Positions 42,926-54,806 of a stretch of DNA of 64,000 nt are shown here, piece by piece. Made by a program: the position numbers and the translations under genes. The notes beneath the pieces are model-generated. The model worked only from the letters and a program-made list of their open reading frames with translations, ran no database searches and was not told the DNA's origin. The number at the start of each line of letters is the position of its first letter. Positions within the stretch are counted from its first letter, which is position 1. The DNA is taken from positions 1,116,001 through 1,180,000 of the forward strand of contig OZ220748.1 in the NCBI GenBank assembly GCA_965117035.1, given 5' to 3'. This DNA comes from CAZENU01 sp965117035 (GTDB lineage: Bacteria > Chloroflexota > Dehalococcoidia > Lucifugimonadales > CAZENU01).

Positions 42926-44263
42926 TTGTTGACGCTGTTCGAACACCGCGCGAAGAGCGAGCTCAGTCGCGAGGCGCCGCTGGCCTCCAGGATGCGCCCG
43001 CGGTCGTTCGACGAGTTCGTGGGCCAGGAACACGTCGTCGGCCCCGGACGCGCCCTGCGCAGGACGATCGAGGCGGACCGTATTCCGTCGATGGTGCTGT
43101 GGGGCCCTCCCGGCTCGGGCAAGACGACGCTCGCGAGCCTGATCGCCTCGCTGACGAGCAGCCACTTCAGCCCCATCAGCGCCGTCGGCTCCGGCGTGGC
43201 CGACCTGCGGCGCGTCGTGAGGGAAGCGCGCGACCGGCTCGGCATGCACGGCCGGCGGACGATCCTGTTCATCGACGAGATACACCGCTTCAACAAGGCG
43301 CAGCAGGACGTCATCCTCCCCCACGTCGAGAACGGCACGGTCGTGCTCGTCGGCGCGACGACGGAGAACCCGTCCTTCGAGGTGATCTCTCCCCTGCTCT
43401 CCCGCGCCCGGGTTTTCACGCTGAAGGCGCTCACGGACGACGAGATCGAGACGCTCGTTCGCCGCGCCGCCGGGGACCCCGACCGCGGCCTCGGAGCCCT
43501 CGAGCCGGACCTCGACGACGACGCCGTGACCGCGCTGGTGACGGTCGCGAACGGCGACGCGCGCATCGCCCTCAACGCCCTGGAGCTGGCCGTCGACGCG
43601 ACGGCGGCCGACGAGGGCGGCGTCCGGCGCGTCACGCTGGAGACGGTCGAGGACGCGGTGCAGCAGCGGACACAGCTATACGACCGCGCGGGCGACCAGC
43701 ACTACGACACCATCTCGGCGTACATCAAGTCCATGCGCGGCTCGGACCCGGACGCGGCGATCTACTGGCTGGCGCGCATGATCGAGGCGGGCGAGGACCC
43801 GCTCTTCATCGCCCGGCGTCTCGTCGTGCTGGCCGCGGAGGACGTGGGCATGGCGGACCCGCGGGCGCTGTCGGTCGCCGTGGCGGCGCAGCAGGCGGTC
43901 CACTTCATCGGCATGCCGGAGGGGCGCATCCCGCTGGCGGAGGCGACCGTCTACCTGGCGACCGCGCCGAAGAGCAACTCGGCCTACAAGGCCATCGACG
44001 CCGCGCTGGAGGACGTGCGCCGCGGCCGCAACGACCCGGTGCCGATGCACCTGCGCAACGCGCCGACGCCGCTGATGAAGCAGATGGGCCACGGCGAGGG
44101 CTACGCGTACGCGCACGACCACGAGGGCCACTTCGCGCCGATGCTCAACCTGCCCGACCGCCTCCAGGGCCGCCGCTACTACACGCCTACCGACCAGGGC
44201 TACGAGCCCGAGGTGGCCGACCGGCTCCGCAAATGGTGGGCCGACCGGAAGGGCGAGGAGTAG
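42926..44263 (+). CDS. rarA: replication-associated recombination protein A (RarA/MgsA)
   Basis: 445-residue AAA+ protein of the clamp-loader clade acting at stalled forks. RPRSFDEFVGQEHVVG, Walker A GPPGSGKTT (60-67), Walker B ILFIDEIHRFNK, sensor 1 GATTENPSFEV, and the C-terminal MgsA tetramerisation domain (DQHYDTISAYIKSMRGSDPDAAIYWL). TTG start, 36 nt after selA. Ends 3 nt from the convergent threonine aldolase gene. Confidence 0.95.
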   Translation: MLTLFEHRAKSELSREAPLASRMRPRSFDEFVGQEHVVGPGRALRRTIEADRIPSMVLWGPPGSGKTTLASLIASLTSSHFSPISAVGSGVADLRRVVREARDRLGMHGRRTILFIDEIHRFNKAQQDVILPHVENGTVVLVGATTENPSFEVISPLLSRARVFTLKALTDDEIETLVRRAAGDPDRGLGALEPDLDDDAVTALVTVANGDARIALNALELAVDATAADEGGVRRVTLETVEDAVQQRTQLYDRAGDQHYDTISAYIKSMRGSDPDAAIYWLARMIEAGEDPLFIARRLVVLAAEDVGMADPRALSVAVAAQQAVHFIGMPEGRIPLAEATVYLATAPKSNSAYKAIDAALEDVRRGRNDPVPMHLRNAPTPLMKQMGHGEGYAYAHDHEGHFAPMLNLPDRLQGRRYYTPTDQGYEPEVADRLRKWWADRKGEE

Positions 44264-44266
44264 CGG

Positions 44267-45295
44267 CTACTCGCCGAACGCCGACCTGAAGGCGGACAGG
44301 GTGTGGTCGATGTCGTCCGGGGTTATGTCGTGGTGGGTGGCGAGCCGCCAGGTGGTGTCCGCGCGCTCTCCGACCTTTATGCCGCGCTCCTCGAGGCGAC
44401 GGGCCATCTCGGCCGAGCGGCCGTTGGTGACCTCGAAGAAGAGCAGGTTGGTGGGCAGCCGCTCCGGCTCGATCTCGATGCCGGGGATTTCGGCAAGTCC
44501 CTCGGCGAGCCTGCGGGCGTTGGCGTTGTCCTCAGCGAGGCGGTCGGCGTTCTCCAGCGCGACGATTCCGGACGCCGCGATGATGCCCGCCTGCCTCATC
44601 CCGGAGCCGAGCATCTGCCGCCAGCGCCGCGCCTCATGGATGACTTCCCCGGTCCCGCACAGCAGCGAGCCGACCGGCGCGCCGAGGCCCTTGGACAGGC
44701 AGAAGCTGACTGTATCGGTGTCCTTGACCAGCTCGGACACGGGCGTCTCCAGGTAGGCGGTGGAGTTGAACACGCGGGCGCCGTCGAGGTGCACGGCGAG
44801 ACCGTTGGCGTGCGCGACGTCGGCCACGCTGGCGGTGTCCTCCGGGGTGAGCACTGTGCCGCCGGCCGCGTTGTGCGTGTTCTCCAGCGCGACCATCTTC
44901 GTGGGGGCGTAGTGCACGTCGTCGGGGCGAATGGCCTGCTCGACCGCGGCAGGGTCGAGCATCCCCCGGTCGTCGTTCGGGAGCGGGTGCAGCACGACGC
45001 CGCCCAGCACGGACGGGCCGCCGCTCTCGGCGTTGTAGATGTGGGACTTGTCGCCGACGATGATCTCGTCGCCGCGCCGGCACTGCGCCAGGATGGCGAT
45101 GAGGTTGCCCTGGGTGCCGCTGCTGACCAGGACCGCGGCCTCTTTGCCCAGCATCTCGGCCGCCATGGCCTCGAGCCGGTTGACCGTCGGGTCCTCCCCG
45201 GCGACGTCGTCGCCGAGCTCGGCCTCCGCCATGGCCCGCCGCATCTCCGGCGTGGGGAGGCTCTTGGTGTCGCTGCGGTAGTCGATGACGCGCAT
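44267..45295 (-). CDS. ltaE: low-specificity L-threonine aldolase
   Basis: 342-residue PLP enzyme cleaving threonine or allo-threonine to glycine and acetaldehyde. YRSDTKSLPTPEMRRAM start, GDDVAGEDPTVNRLE, LDGARVFNS for the PLP-binding Asp, and the Schiff-base Lys in SFCLSKGLGAPVGS. Ends the S1-clpC-radA-ltaE gene string on the minus strand, 61 nt after radA. Confidence 0.93.
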   Translation of the reverse strand: MRVIDYRSDTKSLPTPEMRRAMAEAELGDDVAGEDPTVNRLEAMAAEMLGKEAAVLVSSGTQGNLIAILAQCRRGDEIIVGDKSHIYNAESGGPSVLGGVVLHPLPNDDRGMLDPAAVEQAIRPDDVHYAPTKMVALENTHNAAGGTVLTPEDTASVADVAHANGLAVHLDGARVFNSTAYLETPVSELVKDTDTVSFCLSKGLGAPVGSLLCGTGEVIHEARRWRQMLGSGMRQAGIIAASGIVALENADRLAEDNANARRLAEGLAEIPGIEIEPERLPTNLLFFEVTNGRSAEMARRLEERGIKVGERADTTWRLATHHDITPDDIDHTLSAFRSAFGE

Positions 45296-45356
45296 CGGGG
45301 TGACTCCTGGGCCGTTGAATGTCCGCCTCGCCGGCGGACGTGCGGCCGCGACGATT

Positions 45357-46745
45357 CTAGCGCATGCCGGCGCCTTGCGGGCGCCCGGCGCGGGGAAACG
45401 CGGCGGCGATTGCCTGGCGGACGGTCTTGACCAGGGCGGCCTCCGGGCCGCCGTTCGCCCCGTCGCCGGCGGGCGCGACGCACTGCCGGAAGCCCAGCCT
45501 GCCGACCTCGGCGATCCGCCTGCCGAGCTGCGGGACGCGACGTACCTCTCCGCTCAGGCCGACCTCCCCTACGGCGGCCAGGTCGGCCGCGACGGGGGCG
45601 TTGCGGACGCTCGACACGATCGCCAGGGCGACGCCGAGATCGGCGGCGGGCTCGTCGATCCTCAGCCCGCCCGTCACGTTGACGATGACGTCCTCGTTGG
45701 CGAGCGATACGCCGGCGCGGCGCGTGAGCACCGCGCAGACGAGCAGCAGCCGGTTGAAGTCGATGCCCGACGCGACCCGGCGCGGCGCCGGGAGCAGGGT
45801 CGGGCTCGTCAGGGCCTGCACCTCCACCAGCAGCGGCCGCGTGCCCTCCAGCGTTGGCACGATGACCGAGCCGACCGCCCCCTCGGCGCGTTCGGACAGG
45901 AAGGTGCGGGACGGGTCGGCGACGTCGGCCAGGCCCGTCTGCGACATCTCCATGACGCCCACCTCGTTGGTGGAGCCGAACCGGTTCTTGACCGCCCTGA
46001 GCAGGCGCCAGGAGCTGATCGGGTCGCCCTCCATGTACAGCACGACGTCGACCATGTGCTCCAGCACCCTGGGGCCGGCGATGTCGCCGCCCTTGGTGAC
46101 GTGGCCGGTGAGCACCATCGGCACGCCGTTGGACTTGGCCCAGCCCATCAGCGCGCGGGCGCACTCGCGGACCTGGCCGACGCTCCCGGACGCGGACGAG
46201 AGCGCCTCGTCGTGGACGGTCTGTATCGAGTCGACGACGCACAGCGAAGGCCGCACCCTGTCCAGCTCGGTCATGACGGCGTCCAGCGACGTGGCGTGCA
46301 GCAGCATCAGCCCGTCGCCGGAGACGCCCAGGCGCTCGGCCCTGAGCTTGACCTGTGCGGCCGACTCCTCGCCGGTGACGTAGAGGACGCGGCCCGACGT
46401 GGTAGCGTCGGCGGCGACGCGCAGCATCAGGGTGGACTTGCCGATACCCGGATCGCCGGCAATGAGGCAGAGCGAGCCGGGCACTATGCCGCCGCCGAGG
46501 ACGCGGTTGACCTCGGCAGACGACGTCAGCAGCCGGGGCAGCTCGTCGGACGACAGCTCAGAGAGCTCACGCGCCGGAGTCGTCTCCAGGACGGTGCGGC
46601 GCCCGCCGGACGGGCTGGAGGCGTCGATCCGGTGCTCGACCAGGGTGTTCCACTCGCCGCACGACGGGCAACGCCCCTCCCACTTTGGGCTCTCGTTGCC
46701 GCAGGACTCGCACAGGAACGTTGTCTTGGGGCGCGGCCTGGCCAC
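45357..46745 (-). CDS. radA: DNA repair protein RadA/Sms
   Basis: 462 residues. N-terminal C4 zinc finger (CESCGNESPKWEGRCPSCGEW), RecA-like core with Walker A GDPGIGKST (about 97-105), the RadA-specific KNRFGSTNEVGVMEM, and a C-terminal Lon-protease-like domain lacking the catalytic Ser-Lys pair. A branch-migration helicase in recombination. Follows clpC by 88 nt, the same order as in many Gram-positives. Confidence 0.97.
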   Translation of the reverse strand: MARPRPKTTFLCESCGNESPKWEGRCPSCGEWNTLVEHRIDASSPSGGRRTVLETTPARELSELSSDELPRLLTSSAEVNRVLGGGIVPGSLCLIAGDPGIGKSTLMLRVAADATTSGRVLYVTGEESAAQVKLRAERLGVSGDGLMLLHATSLDAVMTELDRVRPSLCVVDSIQTVHDEALSSASGSVGQVRECARALMGWAKSNGVPMVLTGHVTKGGDIAGPRVLEHMVDVVLYMEGDPISSWRLLRAVKNRFGSTNEVGVMEMSQTGLADVADPSRTFLSERAEGAVGSVIVPTLEGTRPLLVEVQALTSPTLLPAPRRVASGIDFNRLLLVCAVLTRRAGVSLANEDVIVNVTGGLRIDEPAADLGVALAIVSSVRNAPVAADLAAVGEVGLSGEVRRVPQLGRRIAEVGRLGFRQCVAPAGDGANGGPEAALVKTVRQAIAAAFPRAGRPQGAGMR

Positions 46746-46833
46746 GGGAGAGCCTGCTATGGGCCGGGCGGGACAGGACTGGAAGCCCGCCGGCGAAGGG
46801 AACGGAGACCGTTGTGGCCGGAGCGCGCCAGGG

Positions 46834-49311
<2,478 letters not shown>

Positions 49312-49352
49312 CGAGTCACCTCAGCGATGGGGTACAACAACTTCAGGGCGGC

Positions 49353-50483
49353 CTAGGTCTCCTGGTCTCCGGCCTGCTTGAGGCTCAGTCCCATGCGCCG
49401 CCTCTCCGGCTCGATCCGCAGGATGCGAGTCCTGACGCGGTCGCCCTCCCTGACGACGTCCCGCGGATGGTTGATGATCCTGGGCGTCAGCTCGGATATG
49501 TGGATCAGCCCCTCGACCGACCCCTCAACCCGCGCGAACGCGCCGAAGTCGGTCACCTTGGTCACGGTGGCGTCTACGAGGTCACCCACCTGGTAACGCT
49601 CGTTGACCGTCTCCCAGGGCTCCTGCTGCAGCCGCTTGAGGCTGAGGCCGATCTTCCTGTTCTCATGGTCGACCCTCAGGACGTAGACGTCTACCTCCTG
49701 GCCGACCGTCAGCACCTCTTCGGGGGAGCTGATGGTGTTCCACGACAGCTCGGATATGTGGATCAGGCCGTCGGCGCCTCCCAGGTCGACGAAAGCGCCG
49801 AAGCTGCTCAGGCCGGTCACCGTCCCGTGCCTGACCTCGCCCACGCTGAGCTCCTGGATGAGGCGCGCCTTCTTCTGCTCGCGGTCTTCCTGGATGGCCT
49901 GACGCTCGGACAGAATCGCTCGATTCCGGCCCCGGTTGACCTCGAGCACCTTCAGCTCGAGATCTTTGCCGACGTCCGAATGGGACTCGAGGCTGTCGGT
50001 CTGGGGCGACTCGGCGCCTTCGTCCGCGGTCTGGTCCTGGGCCGCGATCGCCTCGCGGACGCTGTCCCTGGAGACGCTGACAAGCTGGGACATCGGCACG
50101 AAGCCCTGGACGCCCTGGGTCTCGACTATGGCGCCGCCCCGGTTGAAGCCGAGTATTTTTCCGGCGACGCGCTCGTCGGTCTCCAGCGCCCTCTCGAGGG
50201 CCCGCCAGCCCTTCTCTCCGGCGGCCCTGTCGATGGAGAGGATGACCGATCCCTCGGCCGTCTCTCCGCGGACGACGGTCGCGACGATCTCGTCCCCGAC
50301 GTTCAGCCGCTTGACGCCCTCGGCCCCCAGGCTGCGCATCTCTCCGGGAGGAACGATCCCCTCGGCCTTGTGCCCTATGTTGAGAAGAACCCCGTCCGGG
50401 TCGGACCTCATGACGACGCCTTCGACAACGTCGCCCCTGCGAAGGGGCTTCATCGACTCGACAGAGTCGAGCAGCTGCCCCAT
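49353..50483 (-). CDS. rpsA: S1 RNA-binding-domain protein (ribosomal protein S1-like)
   Basis: Four S1 domains, the last two canonical (GEVRHGTVTGLSSFGAFVDL and GDLVDATVTKVTDFGAFARV, each ending in a K-x-GLSLK strand), the first two more divergent; an acidic linker splits domains 2 and 3. Four-domain forms serve as S1 in several Gram-positive-like phyla. The ATG at 50483 gives 376 residues; an upstream GTG (50555) adds 24 residues but overlaps the predicted transcription start and is therefore not used. First gene ahead of clpC (41-nt gap). Confidence 0.88.
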   Translation of the reverse strand: MGQLLDSVESMKPLRRGDVVEGVVMRSDPDGVLLNIGHKAEGIVPPGEMRSLGAEGVKRLNVGDEIVATVVRGETAEGSVILSIDRAAGEKGWRALERALETDERVAGKILGFNRGGAIVETQGVQGFVPMSQLVSVSRDSVREAIAAQDQTADEGAESPQTDSLESHSDVGKDLELKVLEVNRGRNRAILSERQAIQEDREQKKARLIQELSVGEVRHGTVTGLSSFGAFVDLGGADGLIHISELSWNTISSPEEVLTVGQEVDVYVLRVDHENRKIGLSLKRLQQEPWETVNERYQVGDLVDATVTKVTDFGAFARVEGSVEGLIHISELTPRIINHPRDVVREGDRVRTRILRIEPERRRMGLSLKQAGDQET

Positions 50484-50559
50484 GTCCTCGGTCCCCGGTT
50501 GCTCCTGCGTTGACGTATCCAGAATAGGTACCGCCTTATCCGATCTTGCGCACACCTAG

Positions 50560-50589
50560 ATTATAGGCGCGTGCATCGTAGGGTGTAAA
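50560..50589 (-). promoter_or_regulatory. promoter of the S1-clpC-radA genes
   Basis: Minus strand: -35 TTTACA (50589-50584), 18-bp spacer, -10 TATAAT (50565-50560); start near 50553. Confidence 0.65.
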
Positions 50590-50794
50590 GGCTGTCGAAG
50601 GTGCTGGCCCCGCGCCTGCCAGGAACTCTGGGCACGACTGCCGGGCAACGGCACGGAACCTGATGTGAGCACGCGTAAACAACACTGCCGACCTTGGGTT
50701 TCATTGTATCACACGCCCGTGCGCCCCCAGATACGCGACACGGGTTACGCCCCGGCCCGGCTGGGCCCCGGAAACGCGCCCGGAACGCAAAAGT

Positions 50795-50914
50795 CCCCAG
50801 GCGGTGACCTATTTTCCCACACCCTTGCAAGTGCAGTATCGTCGGCGCTGAGGCGTTTCACTTCCGTGTTCGGGATGGGAACGGGTGGGTCCACCTCGCC
50901 AGGACCACCAAGGG
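50795..50914 (-). rRNA. rrf: 5S ribosomal RNA, unlinked
   Basis: 120 nt on the minus strand. The 5' and 3' ends (CCCTTGGTGG and the terminal CCGCCTGGGG) pair as helix I; the conserved CCCGTTCCCATCCCGAACAC loop B/C, GAAGTGAAACGC and GGTACTGC-like GATACTGCACTTG segments are in place, ending GTGGGAAAATAGGTCACCGCC. No 16S or 23S sequence is within 13 kb to the right or 50 kb to the left. It has its own promoter, and ACTTTT follows the 3' end. Confidence 0.95.
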
Positions 50915-50925
50915 ACAGTGCAACG

Positions 50926-50955
50926 AGTATAGCCACGCCGTTCCGCCCCGGTCAA
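50926..50955 (-). promoter_or_regulatory. dedicated 5S rRNA promoter
   Basis: Minus strand: -35 TTGACC (50955-50950), 18-bp spacer, -10 TATACT (50931-50926); predicted start near 50919, five bases before the mature 5S end. Confidence 0.7.
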
Positions 50956-51134
50956 GGGCTGGACGCGCATTGGGGGCCCGCGATTTGCCGGTGCGTCCCA
51001 GCCACCGAACGCGCGACGGACGGCGCGTTCCCGAAGCGCCTCAGCACGCTCCGCCGCCATGCGAACCCGGTGGTCTCCAACCCGCCGCCCCTGGGGATGT
51101 GATAGCCTAGTAGTCGCAAGGCACTCACTCCCGG

Positions 51135-52337
51135 ATGGACGACCCCGACTATCAAATAGAAGTAACGGGCCTGTGGAAGGTCTTCGGCAAGGAGCCGGAG
51201 CGCTCGCTGAGTCCAGAGCACCAGCCGAAGACCCGCGCACAAATCCAGGAGGAGCTGGGCCTCGTCGTCGCATTGCGCGACGTGTCCTTCACCGTCGAAC
51301 CGGGGCAGATCTTTGTCGTAATGGGCCTCTCCGGCAGCGGCAAGTCGACCCTTGTCCGCTGCATCACGAGGCTGATCGAGCCGACCAGGGGGCAAGTGCT
51401 CTTCGACGGCGAGGACATCATGTCCTACTCGGCGGAGCAGCTCATGGAGTTCCGCCGCAGCAGGGCCGCGATGGTGTTCCAACACTACGCCCTTCTGCCC
51501 CATCGCCGGGTACTCGACAACGTGGCGTACGGCCTCGAGATACGCGGCATTGACAAGCCCTCCAGGTACAGGGAAGCGTCGAAGGCCATCGAGACCGTGG
51601 GGCTCAAGGGGTGGGAGGACTACTACCCAAGCGAAATGAGTGGGGGAATGCAGCAGCGAGTGGGCCTGGCGAGGGCCCTCGCGGTCGACCCCGAAGTCCT
51701 GCTCATGGACGAGCCATTCAGCGGCCTCGACCCGCTCATCCGGAGAGAGATGCAGGACGAGCTCGTCTCGCTCCAGGCCGGTCTCCACAAGACTATCGTG
51801 TTCATCACTCACGACCTGAACGAGGCCCTCAAGCTGGGCGACCGCATCGCCATCATGCGAGACGGGGAGATCATCCAGGAGGGCTCGCCCGAGGAGATCG
51901 TGACGTTGCCTTCCGATGAGTACGTGACCGAGTTCGTGCGCGACGTCTCCAGGGGGAAGGTTATCCAGGCGAAAGCCATCATGCAGGAACCCGACGCGGT
52001 CGTTTACGAGTGGCAAGGCCCTCGCGCGGCGCTGCGGACGATGGACAACCACGGGCGGGACGCGATGTTCCTGATAGCGCGCGACTTCACCTTCCGGGGG
52101 GTACTCACGGAAGAGAGGGCGAGGGACCTCGCCACCGAGCGCAAACCGTCCCTCGAGGGTGTCGAAGTCGCCCCGGCCCGGACCACGAGCCCGGAGACCT
52201 ACATCGAAGACATCATCCCCATCGCCGCACAATCCGCACAGCCGATCGCGGTAGTCGGCGACAACGGGAAGCTGCTGGGGGAGATCCGAAGAGGGGTCCT
52301 GCTCTCCGGCATATCCAGCGCCGACCAGGAGGCCTGA
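51135..52337 (+). CDS. proV: glycine betaine/proline-type ABC transporter ATPase with CBS domains
   Basis: 400 residues. Family-specific N-terminal extension, Walker A GLSGSGKST (about 64-72), Q-loop FQHYALLPHR, signature MSGGMQQRVGLARAL, Walker B VLLMDEPFSGLDP, then a C-terminal pair of CBS domains (about 285-395) that in OpuA/ProV sense ionic strength or nucleotides. Energises uptake of a quaternary-amine osmolyte with the next two genes. ATG start after GGCACTCACTCCCGG, a poor ribosome site. Confidence 0.94.
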   Translation: MDDPDYQIEVTGLWKVFGKEPERSLSPEHQPKTRAQIQEELGLVVALRDVSFTVEPGQIFVVMGLSGSGKSTLVRCITRLIEPTRGQVLFDGEDIMSYSAEQLMEFRRSRAAMVFQHYALLPHRRVLDNVAYGLEIRGIDKPSRYREASKAIETVGLKGWEDYYPSEMSGGMQQRVGLARALAVDPEVLLMDEPFSGLDPLIRREMQDELVSLQAGLHKTIVFITHDLNEALKLGDRIAIMRDGEIIQEGSPEEIVTLPSDEYVTEFVRDVSRGKVIQAKAIMQEPDAVVYEWQGPRAALRTMDNHGRDAMFLIARDFTFRGVLTEERARDLATERKPSLEGVEVAPARTTSPETYIEDIIPIAAQSAQPIAVVGDNGKLLGEIRRGVLLSGISSADQEA

Positions 52338-52338
52338 C

Positions 52339-53406
52339 ATGATTGCCCGAGCACGGGACGCTCGACCCGCCGCGGGAATCTCATCACTGGGCGCCAGGCT
52401 TGCCGCCCTGCCGCGCCTGTACCATTGGGCGATCCGCCTGTCGGTTGTCGTCATCGTCCTGCTGGTGTGCGTGTGGGCCTGGGGTCCCGGGATGGAATTC
52501 CCGACCACGGTTTCGACGTCGGAAGTTCCGACCGATGGTGGGACGACCATCACGCTCAAGAAGTCGGTGAGGCAGGTCACGGGTACCTGGATCGACGACA
52601 GGGTGGACTGGCTCACGCGCGAGGCCGACTGGATGTTCGGAGGAATCAGCTCCGGGGTAGCCTACTCCCTCGTGTCCATCGAGGATGCGCTCAAGTGGGT
52701 CCCCTGGCCCGTCATGGTCGTTGGGCTCGCCCTGCTCTCATACGCCGTGGGGCGGTGGCTGCTGGCGGCCTTCACGACGGGGGCGATGCTCTACTTCGGC
52801 TTCATGGGGCTGTGGGAAAACACCATCGACACGATCGCTCTCATGGTCGTTTCCGTCGCGATATCGGTGTCTATCGGGCTGCCGCTCGGAGTAATCGCCT
52901 CCCGCAGCCGCCTGGCCGACAACATCACGCGCCCGATTCTCGACGCGATGCAGACGATGCCGAGCTTCGTCTACCTGCTTCCGGGCGTCCTGTTCTTCGG
53001 ACTGGGAGCTCCCGCGGGGGTCTTCGCAACCATCGTCTACGCGGTACCCCCCGTGATCCGGCTCACCAACCTTGGCATCAGGCAGGTGTCCGACGAGGTG
53101 GTCGAGGCAGGCCGCTCGTTCGGCTCCTCTCCATTTCAGCTGCTGACCAAGGTCCAGATTCCGATGGCGCTGCCCACGATCATGGCCGGAATCAACCAGA
53201 CGACGATGATGGCGCTGGCGATGGTCACCATCGCGAGCATGGTGGCCGCCGGAGGACTGGGCGACGACGTCCTCCGCGCCCTGCAGAAGAACCAGCCCGG
53301 CAATGGCGCGATCGCCGGTCTCTCGATCGTCTTTCTTGCCATCATCATCGACCGCCTCACGCAGTCGGTCGCACGTGCGCAGGAGAATACCCGCAGTGTC
53401 GGATAG
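52339..53406 (+). CDS. proW: glycine betaine/choline-type ABC transporter permease
   Basis: 355 residues, starting 1 nt after the ATPase stop. One N-terminal helix (about 30-50), an extracellular segment, then the six-helix BPD_transp_1 core with the EAA loop (VVEAGRSFGSSPFQLLTKVQIPMALPTI). ProW/OpuAB type. The N-terminal 110 residues before the core are longer than in OpuAB and resemble the ProW periplasmic tail. Confidence 0.93.
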   Translation: MIARARDARPAAGISSLGARLAALPRLYHWAIRLSVVVIVLLVCVWAWGPGMEFPTTVSTSEVPTDGGTTITLKKSVRQVTGTWIDDRVDWLTREADWMFGGISSGVAYSLVSIEDALKWVPWPVMVVGLALLSYAVGRWLLAAFTTGAMLYFGFMGLWENTIDTIALMVVSVAISVSIGLPLGVIASRSRLADNITRPILDAMQTMPSFVYLLPGVLFFGLGAPAGVFATIVYAVPPVIRLTNLGIRQVSDEVVEAGRSFGSSPFQLLTKVQIPMALPTIMAGINQTTMMALAMVTIASMVAAGGLGDDVLRALQKNQPGNGAIAGLSIVFLAIIIDRLTQSVARAQENTRSVG

Positions 53407-53482
53407 CTCCCCTCCATCGAACCCGACAGCGCCCTGCGGACCGCAAGGCCCGGGAGCCTGGAGCGGAAGAACGAGACAACGA

Positions 53483-53555
53483 AAGGAGAAGGGCGTCATG
53501 AATCTCACACCATAGAGGCAGGACCCGCGCCGCGGTCGGCGGCACGGCCGCCGAC
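53483..53555 (+). promoter_or_regulatory. minicistron and hairpin between permease and binding-protein genes
   Basis: AAGGAG (53483-53488) with 9-nt spacing precedes a five-codon frame ATG AAT CTC ACA CCA TAG (53498-53515). It is followed by a perfect 9-bp hairpin with arms GTCGGCGGC and GCCGCCGAC and loop ACG (53535-53555), 57 nt before the proX start. Could set the ratio of binding protein to membrane components by transcript stability or coupling. Confidence 0.45.
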
Positions 53556-53612
53556 TCGCCGACCGTACTGTTGTAACGGCGAACAGGGATCACCAATGAA
53601 AGGATTCGAATC

Positions 53613-54707
53613 ATGCGACTCAAACTACTGACTCTGATACCGGTGCTGCTCGCGACAATCGTGGTGGCATCGATAGCGTGCACCTCCGAGCCTGAGGTTG
53701 TCGAGAGGATCGTCGAGGTCACGGCCGTACCCGCAGAGCCCCAGATCGTCGAGGTGACGCCTACTCCCGGCCCCAAGGGGAAGATAGTCTTCTCCGACCT
53801 GAACTGGACGAGCGCGCAGGTGCAGGACCGGATCGCCCAGTACATCGTCGAAAAGGGCTACGGATACCCGACCGACGTCGTGTTCGGCGCCACGCTCCCG
53901 TTGTTCAACGGGCTGCGCAACGGCGATTCTCACGTGACGATGGAGATCTGGCTGCCCAACCAGGACGAAGCCTGGATGGAAGCCCAGGCCGCCGGCGAGG
54001 TCGTCTCGATTGGCGAGAGCCTCGGCAAGGACTGGCAGTCGGCGTTCGTGATTCCGGCCTACCTGCAGGAGCAGTACCCCGACCTTACCAGCGTCGAGGA
54101 CCTGAAGGACGACAAGTTCAAGGACCTGTTCGCCACGGCGGAGTCGGGCGGCAAGGCGCGGCTGGTGTCCTGCGTCATCGGCTGGGCCTGCGAAGAGGTC
54201 AACGCGAAGCAGATCGAGGGGTACGGCCTGTCGGACCACGTCCACGTGGTCAACCCGGGTGACGGGGCGGCCGGCAACGCCGATCTGTACGGCGCCTACG
54301 AGCGAGGCGATCCGTGGCTCGGCTACCAGTGGGGCACGAACGATCCGCCCCTGCTTCTCGACCTGGTCAGGCTCGAAGAGCCGCCGTACAGCGACGAGTG
54401 CTGGTTCACCACCAAGGCATGCGCCTACGAGGACGCCACCATCCTGATCGCGGTGCATCCCGACATGCTGACGCGGGCACCGGATGTCGTCGCCATGCTC
54501 CGCAACTGGGCATTCGACATCGGAACCTACAAGGTCGTGGCCAAGTGGATGAGCGAGAACGAGGAAGCCACGGCCAACGACGCGGCGCTGTGGTGGCTCA
54601 GCGGCAACGCGGACGTTTGGAAGGCCTGGGTTACTCCGGATGCCGCCGAGTCGATTTCGGCCGCGCTCGCGGCCAACGAGACTCCGGACGGCTGGCCAAC
54701 CCAGTAG
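53613..54707 (+). CDS. proX: glycine betaine/choline-type substrate-binding lipoprotein
   Basis: 364 residues. Signal peptide ending in ASIAC, a Val/Glu/Pro-rich linker of about 25 residues, then the OpuAC fold (KIVFSDLNWTSAQVQDRIAQYIVEKGYGYP, ending WLSGNADVWKAWV). The aromatic cage tryptophans that bind trimethylammonium are plausible at NWTS, IWLPNQDEAW and the DPWLGYQWGT segment, so a choline or betaine ligand fits. AAAGGA lies 8 nt before the ATG. Four cysteines in the mature domain (VSCVIGWACEE, DECWFTTKAC) are unusual and could form disulfides. Confidence 0.92.
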   Translation: MRLKLLTLIPVLLATIVVASIACTSEPEVVERIVEVTAVPAEPQIVEVTPTPGPKGKIVFSDLNWTSAQVQDRIAQYIVEKGYGYPTDVVFGATLPLFNGLRNGDSHVTMEIWLPNQDEAWMEAQAAGEVVSIGESLGKDWQSAFVIPAYLQEQYPDLTSVEDLKDDKFKDLFATAESGGKARLVSCVIGWACEEVNAKQIEGYGLSDHVHVVNPGDGAAGNADLYGAYERGDPWLGYQWGTNDPPLLLDLVRLEEPPYSDECWFTTKACAYEDATILIAVHPDMLTRAPDVVAMLRNWAFDIGTYKVVAKWMSENEEATANDAALWWLSGNADVWKAWVTPDAAESISAALAANETPDGWPTQ

Positions 54708-54806
54708 CCACGAGAATATCCCGGCACGGCGGGACAGATCGACGACTGGCCCACCCTGGTGGTCTCGTCGGACTGCCCGCCGTAGCCCGGGATACCGTCC
54801 CCTAGC

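Noticed and set aside
50590..50794. Possible tRNA gene between 5S and the S1 promoter
   Set aside because: No T-loop GGTTCGA-type sequence or cloverleaf could be assembled; nothing tRNA-like was found elsewhere in the window either.
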